Positions 1 to 7,448 of a DNA stretch of 64,000 bases are shown here, in pieces (positions within the stretch are counted from its first letter, which is position 1; the number at the start of each line of letters is the position of its first letter). The notes beneath the pieces were generated by a model, which did not search any database, had not been told where the DNA came from, and worked only from the letters and a program-made list of their open reading frames with translations. Source of the DNA: Bacteroidota bacterium (GTDB taxonomy: Bacteria > Bacteroidota > Bacteroidia > Flavobacteriales > Flavobacteriaceae); the NCBI GenBank assembly GCA_023446155.1, contig JAEXIT010000010.1:62001-126000 (forward strand), in the 5' to 3' direction. Position numbers and translations under genes: made by a program.

Positions 1-2007
1 CGCGTCTTTTTCTAAAAGTTGTTCGTTTGCTTTTTGCAACTGCGCGGTAATCTGTTTTAACTCGTTGGACGTTTCCGTTAGTTTTTTATTGATAATGATG
101 TTTTCGCGGGATTCCTCCAAAATATGCAACACTTCCTGTAGCGATACTTTTTCTTCTTTGACCACACTTGAAATCAATATCCGAGCCGAAGCCGTTCCTA
201 TATGACCGGTAAGCAGGTTTTCGGCAAACTTGATCAATCGGGCGTCCGCCTGCTCCTGATTTTTATCGACATTGTATTTCAGATTAAAAATCGTAAGCGC
301 CCGTTTGGTGCGTTCTTCTCCCAAAAAACGTTTTAATACTTTTTCGATATCACGGGTATAGGCCGTTCCTTTCCAGACAAAAGCATTTTCATGCATCGTA
401 CTGTATTTGTCGATATCGATAAACATTTCGGCATAATTGCGTTCGCGGTAATTTCCTTTAAAACTCACGGAAACCGCCAAATAAATAATCGTATTAAACA
501 GTAAACTCCAGAAAAGCGCCTGCGGAATCGGTGTCAGATAATCCAATCCGAATAACTGGAACGGTTTTAACAATTCAATTCCCGCCAAACCTTCGGATAT
601 AAAAGTGCTATTGCTGTTTGTAATCCCGATACCATACGGAATCAGAAGTGTATAAACGCAGACTAAAAATCCGATTAACATCCCGGAAATGGCACCCAAA
701 CGAGATCCGCGACGCCATAATAACGCACCAAAAAAAGCCGGTGCCAATTGCGCCATAATCACAAAGGAAACCAATCCAATGGAAAACAGGTTGTAATCCA
801 ATACATAAAAACGATAGATCAGATATGCCACAATGATCAACAGAAAAATACAGACTTTACGGATGTTTACGATCCGTTTGCTGTTTTTATCCTGAACATC
901 ACTTTGCAGCGTCCCCAGAAATCCGTAGGGAATTAATAAGTTGTTACTCAGCATAATTGATAATCCGATCGAAGCGACCACGATCATCGATATCGAAGCC
1001 GAAAAACCGCCTAGAAATACCAAAACGGTTATCGTTGTATTATTAAAATATTGCGGAATCAACAGCGAATAGGTATCGGCATTTGCCGCACCTTCCGAAA
1101 ACAGTATATTTCCACCCCAAGCGATCGGATAAACGAAAATATTAAACAGTAACAGGTATAACGGAAACAACCAGATGGCGGTTTTAATATGACTTTCTCG
1201 ATTGTTTTCGACCACCGCCATTTGAAATTGACGCGGTAACAGAAACATCGCAAACAGTGATAGCAAGCATAAAAAGAACCAATTGAGTGCCTGCGGTAGC
1301 CCTCCTATCGTATTCTTTTCGCGGAAACCTTCTATCAAACTGGCTTTCGCATAAATATCTTCGAAACCATCAAATACAAAATAGGTTACGTATACGCCCA
1401 CCAGAATAAAGAAAAAGAGTTTTAAAACCGATTCCATTGCAACGGCAGTCACAATTCCTTTTCTTTTTTCGGAGGCATCAACATAGCGGGTTCCATAATA
1501 GGAGGCAAAAAGGGCAAGCGCAATAGCCACATAGGTTGTGGTATCGTTAAACACATTCGAACTTATCGAGGTTTGGGTTACGATTCTAAAGGTTTCGGCA
1601 ATGGCTTTTAACTGTAAGGCGATATACGGAATAATCCCGATTACACTGATAAAAGTGACCAGAGCACCCAGAAAACGACTGTTTCCGTAGCGTAAGGAAA
1701 TAAAATCGGCCAAACTGGAAATTTTATTCACCCGCGATATTCGGATGATTTTTCGCAAGATCACAATCCACGCTGGAATAATAATCACCGGTCCGAGGTA
1801 TACCGTAAGGTAACTCAGTCCCGACTGTGCCGCTACTCCGATACTACCATAATACGTCCAGGCCGAACAATACACCGCAAGTGAAAAAGCATATACATAC
1901 GGATTGTTGGTCCATTTGCTGTTGGCCTTTTTTTCGGCCCAATGGGCAACAAAAAATAAGATCCCCAGATAAAACAACAATATGATCAGTAAACTATAAC
2001 TACTCAT
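1..2007 (-). CDS. SLC5-type Na+/solute symporter fused to sensor kinase (CbrA/CrbS-like), 3' part cut off
   Basis: The reading frame opens at ATG 2007 (MSSYSLLIILLFYLG) and stays open to the window edge, so only the first ~669 residues are present. They comprise a sodium:solute symporter (SLC5) core of about 13 membrane segments, with signatures such as WTYYGSIGVAAQSG and SRVNKISSLADFISLRYG. A soluble linker follows (ERTKRALTIFNLKYNV, typical of the STAC region), then a coiled coil near the edge (LEESRENIIINKKLTETSNE). This is the architecture of CbrA/CrbS sensors, which carry a histidine kinase further on; the kinase itself is outside the window. It is the last gene of the operon that begins with the porin at 5406, and its start overlaps the preceding small gene by 8 bases, suggesting translational coupling. 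CrbS-type proteins control acetate use in other bacteria, so a carboxylate-sensing role is inferred. Confidence 0.85.
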   Translation of the reverse strand, partial: MSSYSLLIILLFYLGILFFVAHWAEKKANSKWTNNPYVYAFSLAVYCSAWTYYGSIGVAAQSGLSYLTVYLGPVIIIPAWIVILRKIIRISRVNKISSLADFISLRYGNSRFLGALVTFISVIGIIPYIALQLKAIAETFRIVTQTSISSNVFNDTTTYVAIALALFASYYGTRYVDASEKRKGIVTAVAMESVLKLFFFILVGVYVTYFVFDGFEDIYAKASLIEGFREKNTIGGLPQALNWFFLCLLSLFAMFLLPRQFQMAVVENNRESHIKTAIWLFPLYLLLFNIFVYPIAWGGNILFSEGAANADTYSLLIPQYFNNTTITVLVFLGGFSASISMIVVASIGLSIMLSNNLLIPYGFLGTLQSDVQDKNSKRIVNIRKVCIFLLIIVAYLIYRFYVLDYNLFSIGLVSFVIMAQLAPAFFGALLWRRGSRLGAISGMLIGFLVCVYTLLIPYGIGITNSNSTFISEGLAGIELLKPFQLFGLDYLTPIPQALFWSLLFNTIIYLAVSVSFKGNYRERNYAEMFIDIDKYSTMHENAFVWKGTAYTRDIEKVLKRFLGEERTKRALTIFNLKYNVDKNQEQADARLIKFAENLLTGHIGTASARILISSVVKEEKVSLQEVLHILEESRENIIINKKLTETSNELKQITAQLQKANEQLLEKDA

Positions 2008-2194
2008 AATACCGTTTAACAACTAAAAATGAAACCAAGATTGAAAACATCCATATGGAAAAAAAATAGCCATAAATAACGGGGATTCCAAAAATGGCAT
2101 CGGCGTGATCAAAAAGAAGCACCAATGGCAAATTAAAGGCCAGTAATAAGGCTAATGATACGATAACTAATTTTTGTTCGTGTCGTTTTTTCAT
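2000..2194 (-). CDS. Small two-TM membrane protein, possible symporter small subunit
   Basis: A 64-residue protein with two hydrophobic segments (about residues 9-29 and 35-58) between a basic N-terminus (MKKRHEQK) and a basic C-terminus (VKRYYE). It overlaps the start of the SLC5-type sensor by 8 bases. Other SLC5 carriers have similar-sized two-TM partners (YhdT-PanF, DUF4212-ActP), so a small accessory subunit is a reasonable inference; I do not recognise a specific family from sequence alone. Confidence 0.7.
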   Translation of the reverse strand: MKKRHEQKLVIVSLALLLAFNLPLVLLFDHADAIFGIPVIYGYFFSIWMFSILVSFLVVKRYYE

Positions 2195-2217
2195 GTGTTC
2201 TACAAAACCAAAGGACC

Positions 2218-2239
2218 CCGGAGTTCCAAAGAATTCCGG
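2218..2239 (-). other. Intra-operon hairpin
   Basis: An imperfect inverted repeat (CCGGAGTTC, three A, GAATTCCGG) lies between two small membrane protein genes. There is no following T-run on the minus strand, so it is more likely an RNA processing or stability element, or a weak attenuator, than a full terminator. Confidence 0.35.
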
Positions 2240-2268
2240 AGTACCAGTAATAACCAGGTAGTTATAGG

Positions 2269-2493
2269 TTAATTTTCACTATCATATTCTCCGATAAGGG
2301 CATAATAGCCAAAGGTTCCCAAACCCAACACAATTAAAGGCGTCAGGATAAACAGAATGATGATTCCAAAAACAAGATCGTCCTGTTTGCCAGTCACAAA
2401 CTTTGGTAAGCCGAATATAAAGATACAAAAATAGGCTGCGGCTAGTGCTAATAATAGCCAAACAATTCCGAGTATTCGTTTTATTTTGTTCAT
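2269..2493 (-). CDS. Small two-TM membrane protein next to MHS transporter
   Basis: A 74-residue protein with two clear transmembrane segments (about residues 6-30 and 42-66) joined by a polar loop (KFVTGKQDDL) and ending in the acidic tail GEYDSEN. It starts 11 bases after the MFS transporter stop, so it is almost certainly cotranscribed. Small proteins of this kind often accompany MHS-type carriers in Bacteroidota, which suggests an accessory role in transport. No catalytic motif is visible and no specific function is claimed. Confidence 0.7.
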   Translation of the reverse strand: MNKIKRILGIVWLLLALAAAYFCIFIFGLPKFVTGKQDDLVFGIIILFILTPLIVLGLGTFGYYALIGEYDSEN

Positions 2494-2504
2494 AAATATG
2501 CCTT

Positions 2505-4037
2505 TTAGTCGTTACTTTTATTTTTGTTGTTAATATAAAACATCCCTATCACGAAGCTGATCGCCGCAATGATAATCGGATACCACAATCCTTCCAGATA
2601 AAAGGTTGGATTCCCATTGTCTTTCGCTACCGTTACCAGATAGGTTGAAATGGCCGGTAACAACCCTCCGAAAATTCCGTTTCCAACATGGTATGGTAAA
2701 GACATTGAGGTATATCGGATTTTTACCGGGAACATTTCTACTAAGAAAGCTGCAATCGGACCGTAAACCATCGTTACAAAAATCACCTGAATAAATACGA
2801 GGAAGATCAACATCCATCGGTCGGATGAATTAATGGTAACGGTTGTTTTTACGTCTGTTTTGGCTTTTCCATCCACGATAATCGGTTTACCATCTTCCAA
2901 GTGAACCGTTTTAATTTGCGTCCACTGGGTTCCGTCGGTAAACTCTTTGGTAGTCGTATAAACGGAATCAATCGTTTGATGTGCATTCTCTTTGGTTATC
3001 GCCAGAATTTTTGTCTTCTCGGCCATTTCCGTTTTTAAGGTCACATCGGTGGTTTCATACATCGCTTTGTAAATCGGACGGTATAAAAAGATCGCCAATA
3101 ACATTCCGGCCATCATAATACTTTTTCGTCCCACTTTATCACTCAGCCATCCGAAGACCACAAAGAACGGAGTTCCGACCAATAGCGCGATTCCCAATAA
3201 GGTATCCACCTGCGTGGAATCGACACTCATAACGGTTTTCAGGAAATTCATCGCATAAAACTGACCGGTGTACCAAACAACCCCCTGTCCCATCGCCGCT
3301 CCGAATAAGGCTAGTAATACAAATTTAAGGTTGTAACGGTTTCCGAAACTTTCTTTTAACGGATTCGTACTGGTTTTTCCTTCGGCTTTCGCTTTGGCAA
3401 ATACCGGTGATTCGTGCATGTTTTTACGGATCAGATACGATACCAATACCATCAGGATCGATACCCAAAACGGCACACGCCATCCCCACTCGTCAAAAGC
3501 AGCTTCCGATAAGGTTGTTTTGGTTAATAAAATCACCATCAACGATACAAATAATCCCGCCGTAGCCGTCGTCTGAATCCACGAGGTCCAATACCCGCGT
3601 TGACCAACCGGTGCGTGTTCGGCGACATAGGTGGCCGCTCCGCCATATTCGCCACCCAGTGCTAATCCTTGCAACAATCGAAGAAGTAACACTAATAACG
3701 GTGCCATAAAACCTATGGTTTCGTAACTCGGAATACATCCGATTAAAAACGTGGCTCCTCCCATTAATAATAGGGTTACCATAAACGTATATTTACGTCC
3801 GATCATATCACCCAGGCGTCCAAAAAACAGGGCACCAAACGGACGAACGACAAATCCTGCGGCAAAAGTTGCCAATGTCGATAAAAAGGCGGCCGTTGGG
3901 TTATCGGCCGGGAAGAATTTGGTGGAAATCACCACTGCCAAACTTCCAAAAATATAAAAGTCATACCATTCGATCAGGGTTCCTACAGAAGAAGCGGTGA
4001 TTACGCTCCAGATTCCTTTTGTTGATTTATTACTCAT
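2505..4037 (-). CDS. MFS transporter, metabolite:H+ symporter (MHS) family
   Basis: A 510-residue carrier with the MHS signatures: GTLIEWYDFYIFG at the N-terminus, RPFGALFFGRLGDMIGRK in loop 2-3 and LGGEYGGAATYVAEHAP around TM4-5. The C-terminal half has a second GWLSDKVGRK motif. MHS members bring in organic acids such as citrate, alpha-ketoglutarate, proline/betaine or shikimate with protons. Here an unusual hydrophilic stretch of about 80 residues (roughly 325-405) is inserted after TM9 and should face the periplasm. The gene begins 19 bases after the porin stop, so outer- and inner-membrane uptake proteins are cotranscribed. Position beside a CrbS/CbrA-like sensor suggests small carboxylates; uptake of the aromatic acid degraded by the operon at 6842 is an alternative. 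Confidence 0.85.
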   Translation of the reverse strand: MSNKSTKGIWSVITASSVGTLIEWYDFYIFGSLAVVISTKFFPADNPTAAFLSTLATFAAGFVVRPFGALFFGRLGDMIGRKYTFMVTLLLMGGATFLIGCIPSYETIGFMAPLLVLLLRLLQGLALGGEYGGAATYVAEHAPVGQRGYWTSWIQTTATAGLFVSLMVILLTKTTLSEAAFDEWGWRVPFWVSILMVLVSYLIRKNMHESPVFAKAKAEGKTSTNPLKESFGNRYNLKFVLLALFGAAMGQGVVWYTGQFYAMNFLKTVMSVDSTQVDTLLGIALLVGTPFFVVFGWLSDKVGRKSIMMAGMLLAIFLYRPIYKAMYETTDVTLKTEMAEKTKILAITKENAHQTIDSVYTTTKEFTDGTQWTQIKTVHLEDGKPIIVDGKAKTDVKTTVTINSSDRWMLIFLVFIQVIFVTMVYGPIAAFLVEMFPVKIRYTSMSLPYHVGNGIFGGLLPAISTYLVTVAKDNGNPTFYLEGLWYPIIIAAISFVIGMFYINNKNKSND

Positions 4038-4056
4038 AAATGTGGTTCGGTGTTGG

Positions 4057-5406
4057 TTATAGATAAATTTGCAGTTGTACCAGGAAGTCGCCTCTCATCC
4101 CGTCGATATTGTCTTTGGCAATATAAACCGGTCGTGTCGAATACTGTGTGGTGATTTTAGCATGATGCCCGTCCAAAAAGAAATTGGCACCAATGTCAAA
4201 CTGCGAACTGGATTTTTCGAGCGCTTCGAATTTTTTATAGGTATACGCTCCGAAAGGCTGAATGCGCACAACCGGTTTTTCGGCTTTACACGGCAATAAA
4301 AATCCAGCCTGCGTATACCAGATGGTTCCGGTTCCAATCATCGGTTGGGTATTCCCTGCTCCGGCCAAAGCTCTGTCGCCTGTAAAAGACGGATCGGCTC
4401 CGCCCACATTCATAATTCCTATATTGCGAAGGTAGTTGGGACCAAAATCGTAATCGTATAAAACGGAATAAGCTGTAAGTGCCATTTTCTTTTCTTTAGC
4501 ACCTAATGGTAAATCCAAAAAGGCATCGGCAGAAAATAATTTCATATCGTGTTTTTGAACCACACTGTTTACAGAAGTTCGGGTCGCCTCCGGAGCGGTA
4601 TAAAATCCGGCGCCAAGGTTAAAGACTTTTTTGGTTCCAAGGTAAGAACCTACTTTATACGGTAGTAAATTCGATTCCTGTTCTAAAAACTGATATTCAA
4701 AATAACCGGCTTTCGACCATCGGGTGTTTCCGCTGTTGTCTACAGCTACCGCGTTATCGGCATTCGTAACATCTACCGGAGCCGTGTTGGTTGCAAAAGG
4801 TTTGTTGATACTCATACGGTACTCAAATTTTCCGTATTTCCCTTTGGCAAATAACCCAACCTGTCGGGCAAATTGATCGGCATTATCGATTAAAGGCCAG
4901 TTAAAAATCGGAGCATCGATGGTTAGGAAATTTAAAGTTGAGGCCATCGTCATACGGGACAATCCCATATAGTAATGCAATCCGCCTCCAAGTGATAAAC
5001 TGAACTTTTTACCTGCTTCCGGTAAAACTACCGCATATTCGTTCCAGGCATCGTGAAAGAACATCCCCGGCTTTTTGGTCGATCCCGCCGGACTGGTAAA
5101 GGTTTGATTGTTAATTCCGAAGTGTGTTACAATCATATACCTCTTGGAGATTTGGGCATACGCCAGCATTCGTAAGCGTCGGTTACCAATATCAGTATTG
5201 GTCGTCGCCGGTTCGTCGGCAATCATTGTTCCGGGATTCATTTCGGAAGAGCGAAACCAGATTTGATTCCAGGCGATAAAACGCATGTATTTGGAGCCGT
5301 CTTCATTGAAATTTACTTTTAATCCCGAACCGTAATCCGTCGAACCCTGAGAATAGCCTTCTGCTGCGAGAAAGAGCAATCCGGCTAATAAAATGATTCG
5401 TTTCAT
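4057..5406 (-). CDS. Outer-membrane porin-like beta-barrel protein
   Basis: A 449-residue protein with a clear signal peptide (MKRIILLAGLLFLAAEGYSQG). The mature part alternates hydrophobic and polar residues as in beta-barrels, has repeated aromatic strand ends, and finishes with GDFLVQLQIYL, an aromatic/hydrophobic C-terminal strand. It resembles the porin family that accompanies carboxylate transporters in Flavobacteria. It is the first gene of the minus-strand operon ending in the SLC5-type sensor and probably supplies the MFS carrier with substrate. The preceding 100 bases contain a motif shared with the promoter of the zinc-ribbon regulator. Substrate is unknown. Confidence 0.8.
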   Translation of the reverse strand: MKRIILLAGLLFLAAEGYSQGSTDYGSGLKVNFNEDGSKYMRFIAWNQIWFRSSEMNPGTMIADEPATTNTDIGNRRLRMLAYAQISKRYMIVTHFGINNQTFTSPAGSTKKPGMFFHDAWNEYAVVLPEAGKKFSLSLGGGLHYYMGLSRMTMASTLNFLTIDAPIFNWPLIDNADQFARQVGLFAKGKYGKFEYRMSINKPFATNTAPVDVTNADNAVAVDNSGNTRWSKAGYFEYQFLEQESNLLPYKVGSYLGTKKVFNLGAGFYTAPEATRTSVNSVVQKHDMKLFSADAFLDLPLGAKEKKMALTAYSVLYDYDFGPNYLRNIGIMNVGGADPSFTGDRALAGAGNTQPMIGTGTIWYTQAGFLLPCKAEKPVVRIQPFGAYTYKKFEALEKSSSQFDIGANFFLDGHHAKITTQYSTRPVYIAKDNIDGMRGDFLVQLQIYL

Positions 5407-5481
5407 AAAGTACTGTAATTTGGTTGTTTCTGTGTTTTTTGCTTCACCAAATTCTAAAAAGGAAACGGAATGAAAATTTTT

Positions 5482-5513
5482 GTATATATATTTTTGTAAA
5501 GTAGTATAGCTAA
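5482..5513 (-). promoter_or_regulatory. Motif shared with regulator promoter, upstream of porin operon
   Basis: Read on the minus strand, GCTATACTACTTTACAAAAA followed by TATATATA resembles the sequence just upstream of the regulator gene (5930-5965), which shares GCTA, ATACTA, TTTA, CAAAAATA and TATATA in the same order with different spacing. It lies 76-107 bases before the porin start. A common binding site for the regulator is inferred. Confidence 0.4.
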
Positions 5514-5929
5514 TCTTTAAAACGCTCCCATTTTATCAGCATAAATTTGTCGCCCAACTCGGTTATGATCATCCCGGCACCGGACAATTGATCTTTGTTT
5601 TTCAGGTATTCGACCAGCTCCAAATGGCTAAAAATCTTATACGTTGGATGGTAGTCGCCTTGGGTGAGCCGTTTTACGCGAAATTCTTTTACCCAATTGC
5701 TTACGGTAACGTGGGAAACCCCTAAAATACGCTCGATTTCACGATAACTCAGTCCTTCAAGATAGAGCTGTAATGCCTTGGTCACGTAGTAATCGTCTAT
5801 CTTTTTACCCAATTTGTTAACGGTAAAATAATAGTTGCATTTTTTACATAAGTATCTTTGTTTCTGATTGATAACACCACTTTTTACAATAGCGTTGGTT
5901 TTGCACTTCGGACAGGCTAAAATCTCCAT
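5510..5929 (-). CDS. Zinc-ribbon helix-turn-helix transcriptional regulator
   Basis: I place the start at ATG 5929 (MEILACPKCK), giving 139 residues; the longer frame from 5980 would put 17 AT-rich-coded residues before the zinc ribbon and run through the palindromic promoter region. Residues 5-30 form a Cys4 zinc ribbon (CPKC and CKKC pairs) like that of IS1/InsA-type proteins. Next comes a helix-turn-helix (YLEGLSYREIERILGVSHVTVSNWVKEF). The C-terminal part is unassigned. The architecture recalls transposase N-termini, but there is no catalytic domain, inverted repeats or second orf, so a domesticated regulator is likely. It lies directly upstream of the porin/MFS/sensor operon on the same strand and probably controls it and itself. 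Confidence 0.75.
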   Translation of the reverse strand: MEILACPKCKTNAIVKSGVINQKQRYLCKKCNYYFTVNKLGKKIDDYYVTKALQLYLEGLSYREIERILGVSHVTVSNWVKEFRVKRLTQGDYHPTYKIFSHLELVEYLKNKDQLSGAGMIITELGDKFMLIKWERFKD

Positions 5930-5965
5930 ATATACTATTTTTGCATAAATATAGTATTTTAGCAA
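5930..5965 (-). promoter_or_regulatory. Palindromic operator-like site before the zinc-ribbon regulator
   Basis: ATACTAT at 5932-5938 and ATAGTAT at 5951-5957 form a perfect 7-bp inverted repeat with a 12-base spacer, ending next to the regulator start codon. Its position suggests autoregulation. The sequence is AT-rich, so chance palindromes are possible. Confidence 0.45.
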
Positions 5966-6090
5966 ATATATATCTAACAATAATTCATTTTTTTAAATCA
6001 AAAATTGCATTATACACATATTTAAACAACTATATTTACATTAAAAATAATAAATATTGCTTTTATAAAAAACCAGAATCGATAATCACA

Positions 6091-6687
6091 ATGAAATCCC
6101 TGTTCGTATTTGTCTGTCTATTCACATTCTTTTTTAGTCATTGTCAAGAAGGAAATAAACTTTCGGAAGCTGCAAAAACTGAAATTTCGGTCGATTCGAT
6201 TGAAAGGGCTTTTTTGGATGGAAAACTATTTTATACTACGGTTATCCGATTGCATCCCAACGATGTTGCTTTTATTTTTATTGATGATGATTATGTGACA
6301 CAAAGCATTACCGATGCTTCCGTTAAAAAGCTATACGAGACGAGCGAATACTTGTCGCCCGAAAACCGGGAAGCTTTTTATCAAAAAATTAGCAATGCGC
6401 TTCCAAAAGAAGACATTCGTGTTTTTGATCGGATTTGGAGTGTAAAGGAAGTACGGCAGCAAATTGGCGGTGATGGCGGTTTGCATACCTTGGTAACCTG
6501 GATCACCCAAAAACCAACAGTCGAAGATCCGTTTTATTATATTGAAGTACGCCGATTGTATCTCGAACGACTCGGAACTTGTATCCCAATTGGTTATATT
6601 AAAATGCATAGTAAAACAAAATACCTTTTGGTGATGGATACCGAAGGCGAATACCTTCCGATAGCCAAATGGCGTAAAATCAAATAG
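6091..6687 (+). CDS. Secreted hypothetical protein
   Basis: A 198-residue protein from ATG 6091; the in-frame ATG at 5941 would place the signal peptide 50 residues inside the protein and overlap the regulator promoter. MKSLFVFVCLFTFFFSHC is a signal sequence with a cysteine at its end, but the residues before it (FSH) are not a good lipobox. The mature part has a charged start (EGNKLSEAAKTEISVDSIE) and a DDDY-containing segment, without a family I recognise. It is transcribed away from the regulator at 5929 and is not obviously part of the catabolic operon, which begins 154 bases later. Confidence 0.65.
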   Translation: MKSLFVFVCLFTFFFSHCQEGNKLSEAAKTEISVDSIERAFLDGKLFYTTVIRLHPNDVAFIFIDDDYVTQSITDASVKKLYETSEYLSPENREAFYQKISNALPKEDIRVFDRIWSVKEVRQQIGGDGGLHTLVTWITQKPTVEDPFYYIEVRRLYLERLGTCIPIGYIKMHSKTKYLLVMDTEGEYLPIAKWRKIK

Positions 6688-6782
6688 TTTCACAAAGTAA
6701 CATCCGTTTGTGACAGAAATCCTTTAAAAATGCAGGATCAGCAAAGATTATGCTATAAAAATACAGAGTACTTATTTTTATT

Positions 6783-6798
6783 TTGATAAAAATATCAA
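6783..6798 (+). promoter_or_regulatory. Perfect palindrome upstream of aromatic catabolic operon
   Basis: TTGATA, four A, TATCAA: a perfect 6-bp inverted repeat 44 bases before the first catabolic gene. It resembles a regulator operator. The spacing (TTGAT-N6-ATCAA) differs from the N4 of an FNR box. A weak -7-like TTAATTTG lies at about 6814-6821, downstream of it, so an activator site is the simplest reading. Confidence 0.45.
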
Positions 6799-6841
6799 TT
6801 GTAAAAAAAAAGGTTTAATTTGCGATAAAACAAACAACACT

Positions 6842-7447
6842 ATGCATTTTGACCCGTCTGTATTGGACCAATCGGCAGTATACAAACTACTAACCGGTAC
6901 AGTTATTCCCCGTCCTATTGGATGGATTTCCTCGATCAGTAAAGAAGGTGCTATTAATCTGGCGCCATTTTCATTTTTTAATGCCGTTGGCGAAGATCCG
7001 CCTCATGTCATGTTTTCGACTGTTCGTCCGAACAATACCAATAAAGACACCTTAAATAACGTACTGGAAACCGGCGAATTTGTGGTCAACCTCGTTACGG
7101 AAGAACTGGTGGAGAAAATGAATCTGACTTCGGCCAGTGTTCCACCCGATCAAAACGAATTCGAATTGGCACAACTCACACCTGCTCCATCACTTATTAT
7201 TAAAGCACCACGGGTTTTAGAAAGTCCGGTGGCGATGGAATGCAAAGTCGTACATCACTATTCGCTGGAAGATCACCAACACGGTGGCGCGACCATCGTA
7301 ATTGGAAGAGTGGTTATGTTTCATATCGACGAAGCCATATTGTCCGACAATTACCGAATCAACATGGACGTTTACCGACCTGTGGCGCGTTTGGCAGGAT
7401 CAAATTATTCAAAATTAGGAGAGATTTTCTCCATTAAAAGAGCTTAA
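6842..7447 (+). CDS. Flavin reductase-like split-barrel flavoprotein
   Basis: A 201-residue protein of the flavin reductase-like (FMN-binding split barrel) superfamily. It shows PRPIGWISSISKEGAINLAPFSFFNAVGEDPP near the N-terminus, the flavin/NAD(P)H binding signature of this group, and TGEFVVNLVTEEL further on. It is the first gene of the operon and ends one base before the monooxygenase start. Such proteins bind FMN; some supply reduced flavin to monooxygenases. Since the neighbouring monooxygenase should bind FAD and use NAD(P)H itself, the exact job here (electron supply or a separate redox step) is inferred from position only. Confidence 0.75.
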   Translation: MHFDPSVLDQSAVYKLLTGTVIPRPIGWISSISKEGAINLAPFSFFNAVGEDPPHVMFSTVRPNNTNKDTLNNVLETGEFVVNLVTEELVEKMNLTSASVPPDQNEFELAQLTPAPSLIIKAPRVLESPVAMECKVVHHYSLEDHQHGGATIVIGRVVMFHIDEAILSDNYRINMDVYRPVARLAGSNYSKLGEIFSIKRA

Positions 7448-7448
7448 A

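Noticed and set aside
5510..5929. Insertion sequence (IS1-like)
   Set aside because: Only a zinc ribbon and HTH are present; there is no transposase catalytic domain, terminal inverted repeat or target duplication.
6783..6798. FNR/Crp box before the catabolic operon
   Set aside because: The palindrome is TTGAT-N6-ATCAA, two bases wider than the FNR consensus, so it is reported only as an unassigned operator-like site.
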